From Catenuloplanes niger (lineage in GTDB: Bacteria > Actinomycetota > Actinomycetes > Mycobacteriales > Micromonosporaceae): a DNA stretch of 64,000 nucleotides. The position numbers and the translations under genes were made by a program. The stretch's first letter is position 1. The number at the start of each line of letters is the position of its first letter. Below the pieces are notes generated by a model. That model searched no databases. It was not told where the DNA came from and worked only from the letters and a program-made list of their open reading frames with translations. The DNA is taken from assembly GCF_031458255.1 (NCBI RefSeq), contig NZ_JAVDYC010000001.1:7302501-7366500 (forward strand), given 5' to 3'. This document shows, piece after piece, positions 63,601 through 64,000 of this stretch.

Positions 63601-64000
63601 ATGCCGGGCATGGATGCGGAACATCTGCTCGCCGAGATCCGGGCCGCCGCCGCGCCCGGGCCGAACCCGCTGGTCGACGCGGTCGCGGCGGGCCGCGCGC
63701 CGCTGACGGCCGTGGCCGCGCTCGCCGCCGAGGAACAGCTCATCATCCCCAGCGACCGGCGCAGCTTCCTGATCCTGGCCAGCCGCGCGGACGACCCGGA
63801 GTTCTTCGTCAGCCTGGCCCGGGGCGAGGACCTGGTGCTACCGCTGGCCGGGCGGCTCGCCGCCGCGACCGGCGTGGACCTGCGCGGTTACCGGCCGCAG
63901 GCCGGCTGCCAGGGCTACGCCGCCTACGTCGCCTGGCTGGCGCTGAACGCGGACCCGGCCGAGGCCGGGCTCGCGCTGGTGGCGAACTTCGCGGCCTGGG
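63601..64000 (+). CDS. TenA/heme-oxygenase-like fold protein, 5' part
   Basis: At least 130 residues, running off the window end. ATG 63601 or 63610. The all-helical sequence (AALAAEEQLIIPSDRRSFLI, FFVSLARGEDLVLPLAGRLA, GCQGYAAYVAWLALNADPAE) resembles TenA/PqqC-like proteins, with the EEQ motif and a G-Y-A-Y helix where TenA has its active-site region. Thiaminase or another role cannot be decided from half the protein. Confidence 0.65.
   Translation, partial: MPGMDAEHLLAEIRAAAAPGPNPLVDAVAAGRAPLTAVAALAAEEQLIIPSDRRSFLILASRADDPEFFVSLARGEDLVLPLAGRLAAATGVDLRGYRPQAGCQGYAAYVAWLALNADPAEAGLALVANFAAW

Overview
This 64 kb window comes from the chromosome of a very GC-rich actinobacterium, most likely of the Micromonosporaceae (Actinoplanes/Catenuloplanes-like). 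Family level is inferred from base composition, abundant GTG starts and gene order; genus cannot be settled from the sequence alone. The gene order from a TPR protein through a HAD phosphatase, tlyA, nadK, recN, steA, steB, pyrG, a NUDIX gene, xerD, parA, scpA, scpB, a pseudouridine synthase, cmk and der matches the Rv1691-Rv1713 order remembered from Mycobacterium tuberculosis.

Layout. (1) 1-1568: 3' end of a 23S rRNA gene, a 5S rRNA gene and an rrn terminator. (2) 1.65-4.8 kb: an extraordinary 1051-residue protein with an RGG/FRGG repeat region, a TPR-like helical domain and an almost pure Asp tail. (3) 4.9-6.6 kb: two tandem paralogous MerR regulators with related operators and a divergent short-chain dehydrogenase. 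(4) 6.7-33.2 kb: a long, tightly packed, conserved plus-strand core for RNA modification, NAD metabolism, DNA repair, cell division and envelope synthesis (SteA/SteB, MraY-like protein, MurJ-like flippase, glycosyltransferase), CTP synthesis, alanine dehydrogenase, chromosome dimer resolution and condensin loading (XerD, ParA, ScpA, ScpB), and ribosome assembly (Der). It is interrupted by a 14-unit array of a ~30-bp repeat between recN and steA. (5) 33.2-34.9 kb: two gene remnants that have both lost their 5' halves at one junction, followed by an autoregulated-looking HTH/Clp-N-domain gene pair with an apparently leaderless promoter. (6) 35-64 kb: an accessory half with secreted esterases and glucanases, signalling genes (two-component system, LysR, ROK, SigE-family sigma factor, BlaI/M56 pair, GGDEF-EAL protein), two separate DGPF/YCII plus ECF42-type sigma-factor modules, and a second tandem array with a 20-bp repeat.

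How the genes work together. The core half links cell-envelope growth and division with chromosome segregation. The accessory half looks like environmental sensing and polysaccharide use: a ROK regulator faces a DUF2264-GH43 operon across a 76-bp divergent promoter, a GH64 beta-1,3-glucanase sits behind a LacI-type operator, and a duplicated CE2-like esterase could remove acetyl groups from polysaccharides. Convergent gene pairs are usually separated by very strong hairpins (perfect 13-19 bp stems, 4-5 nt loops), several without a U-tract. The most unusual items are the RGG-TPR-polyAsp protein beside the rRNA operon, the HTH/Clp-N pair, the two non-coding tandem arrays and a dispersed ~75-bp repeat present at 13.2 and 56.9 kb.
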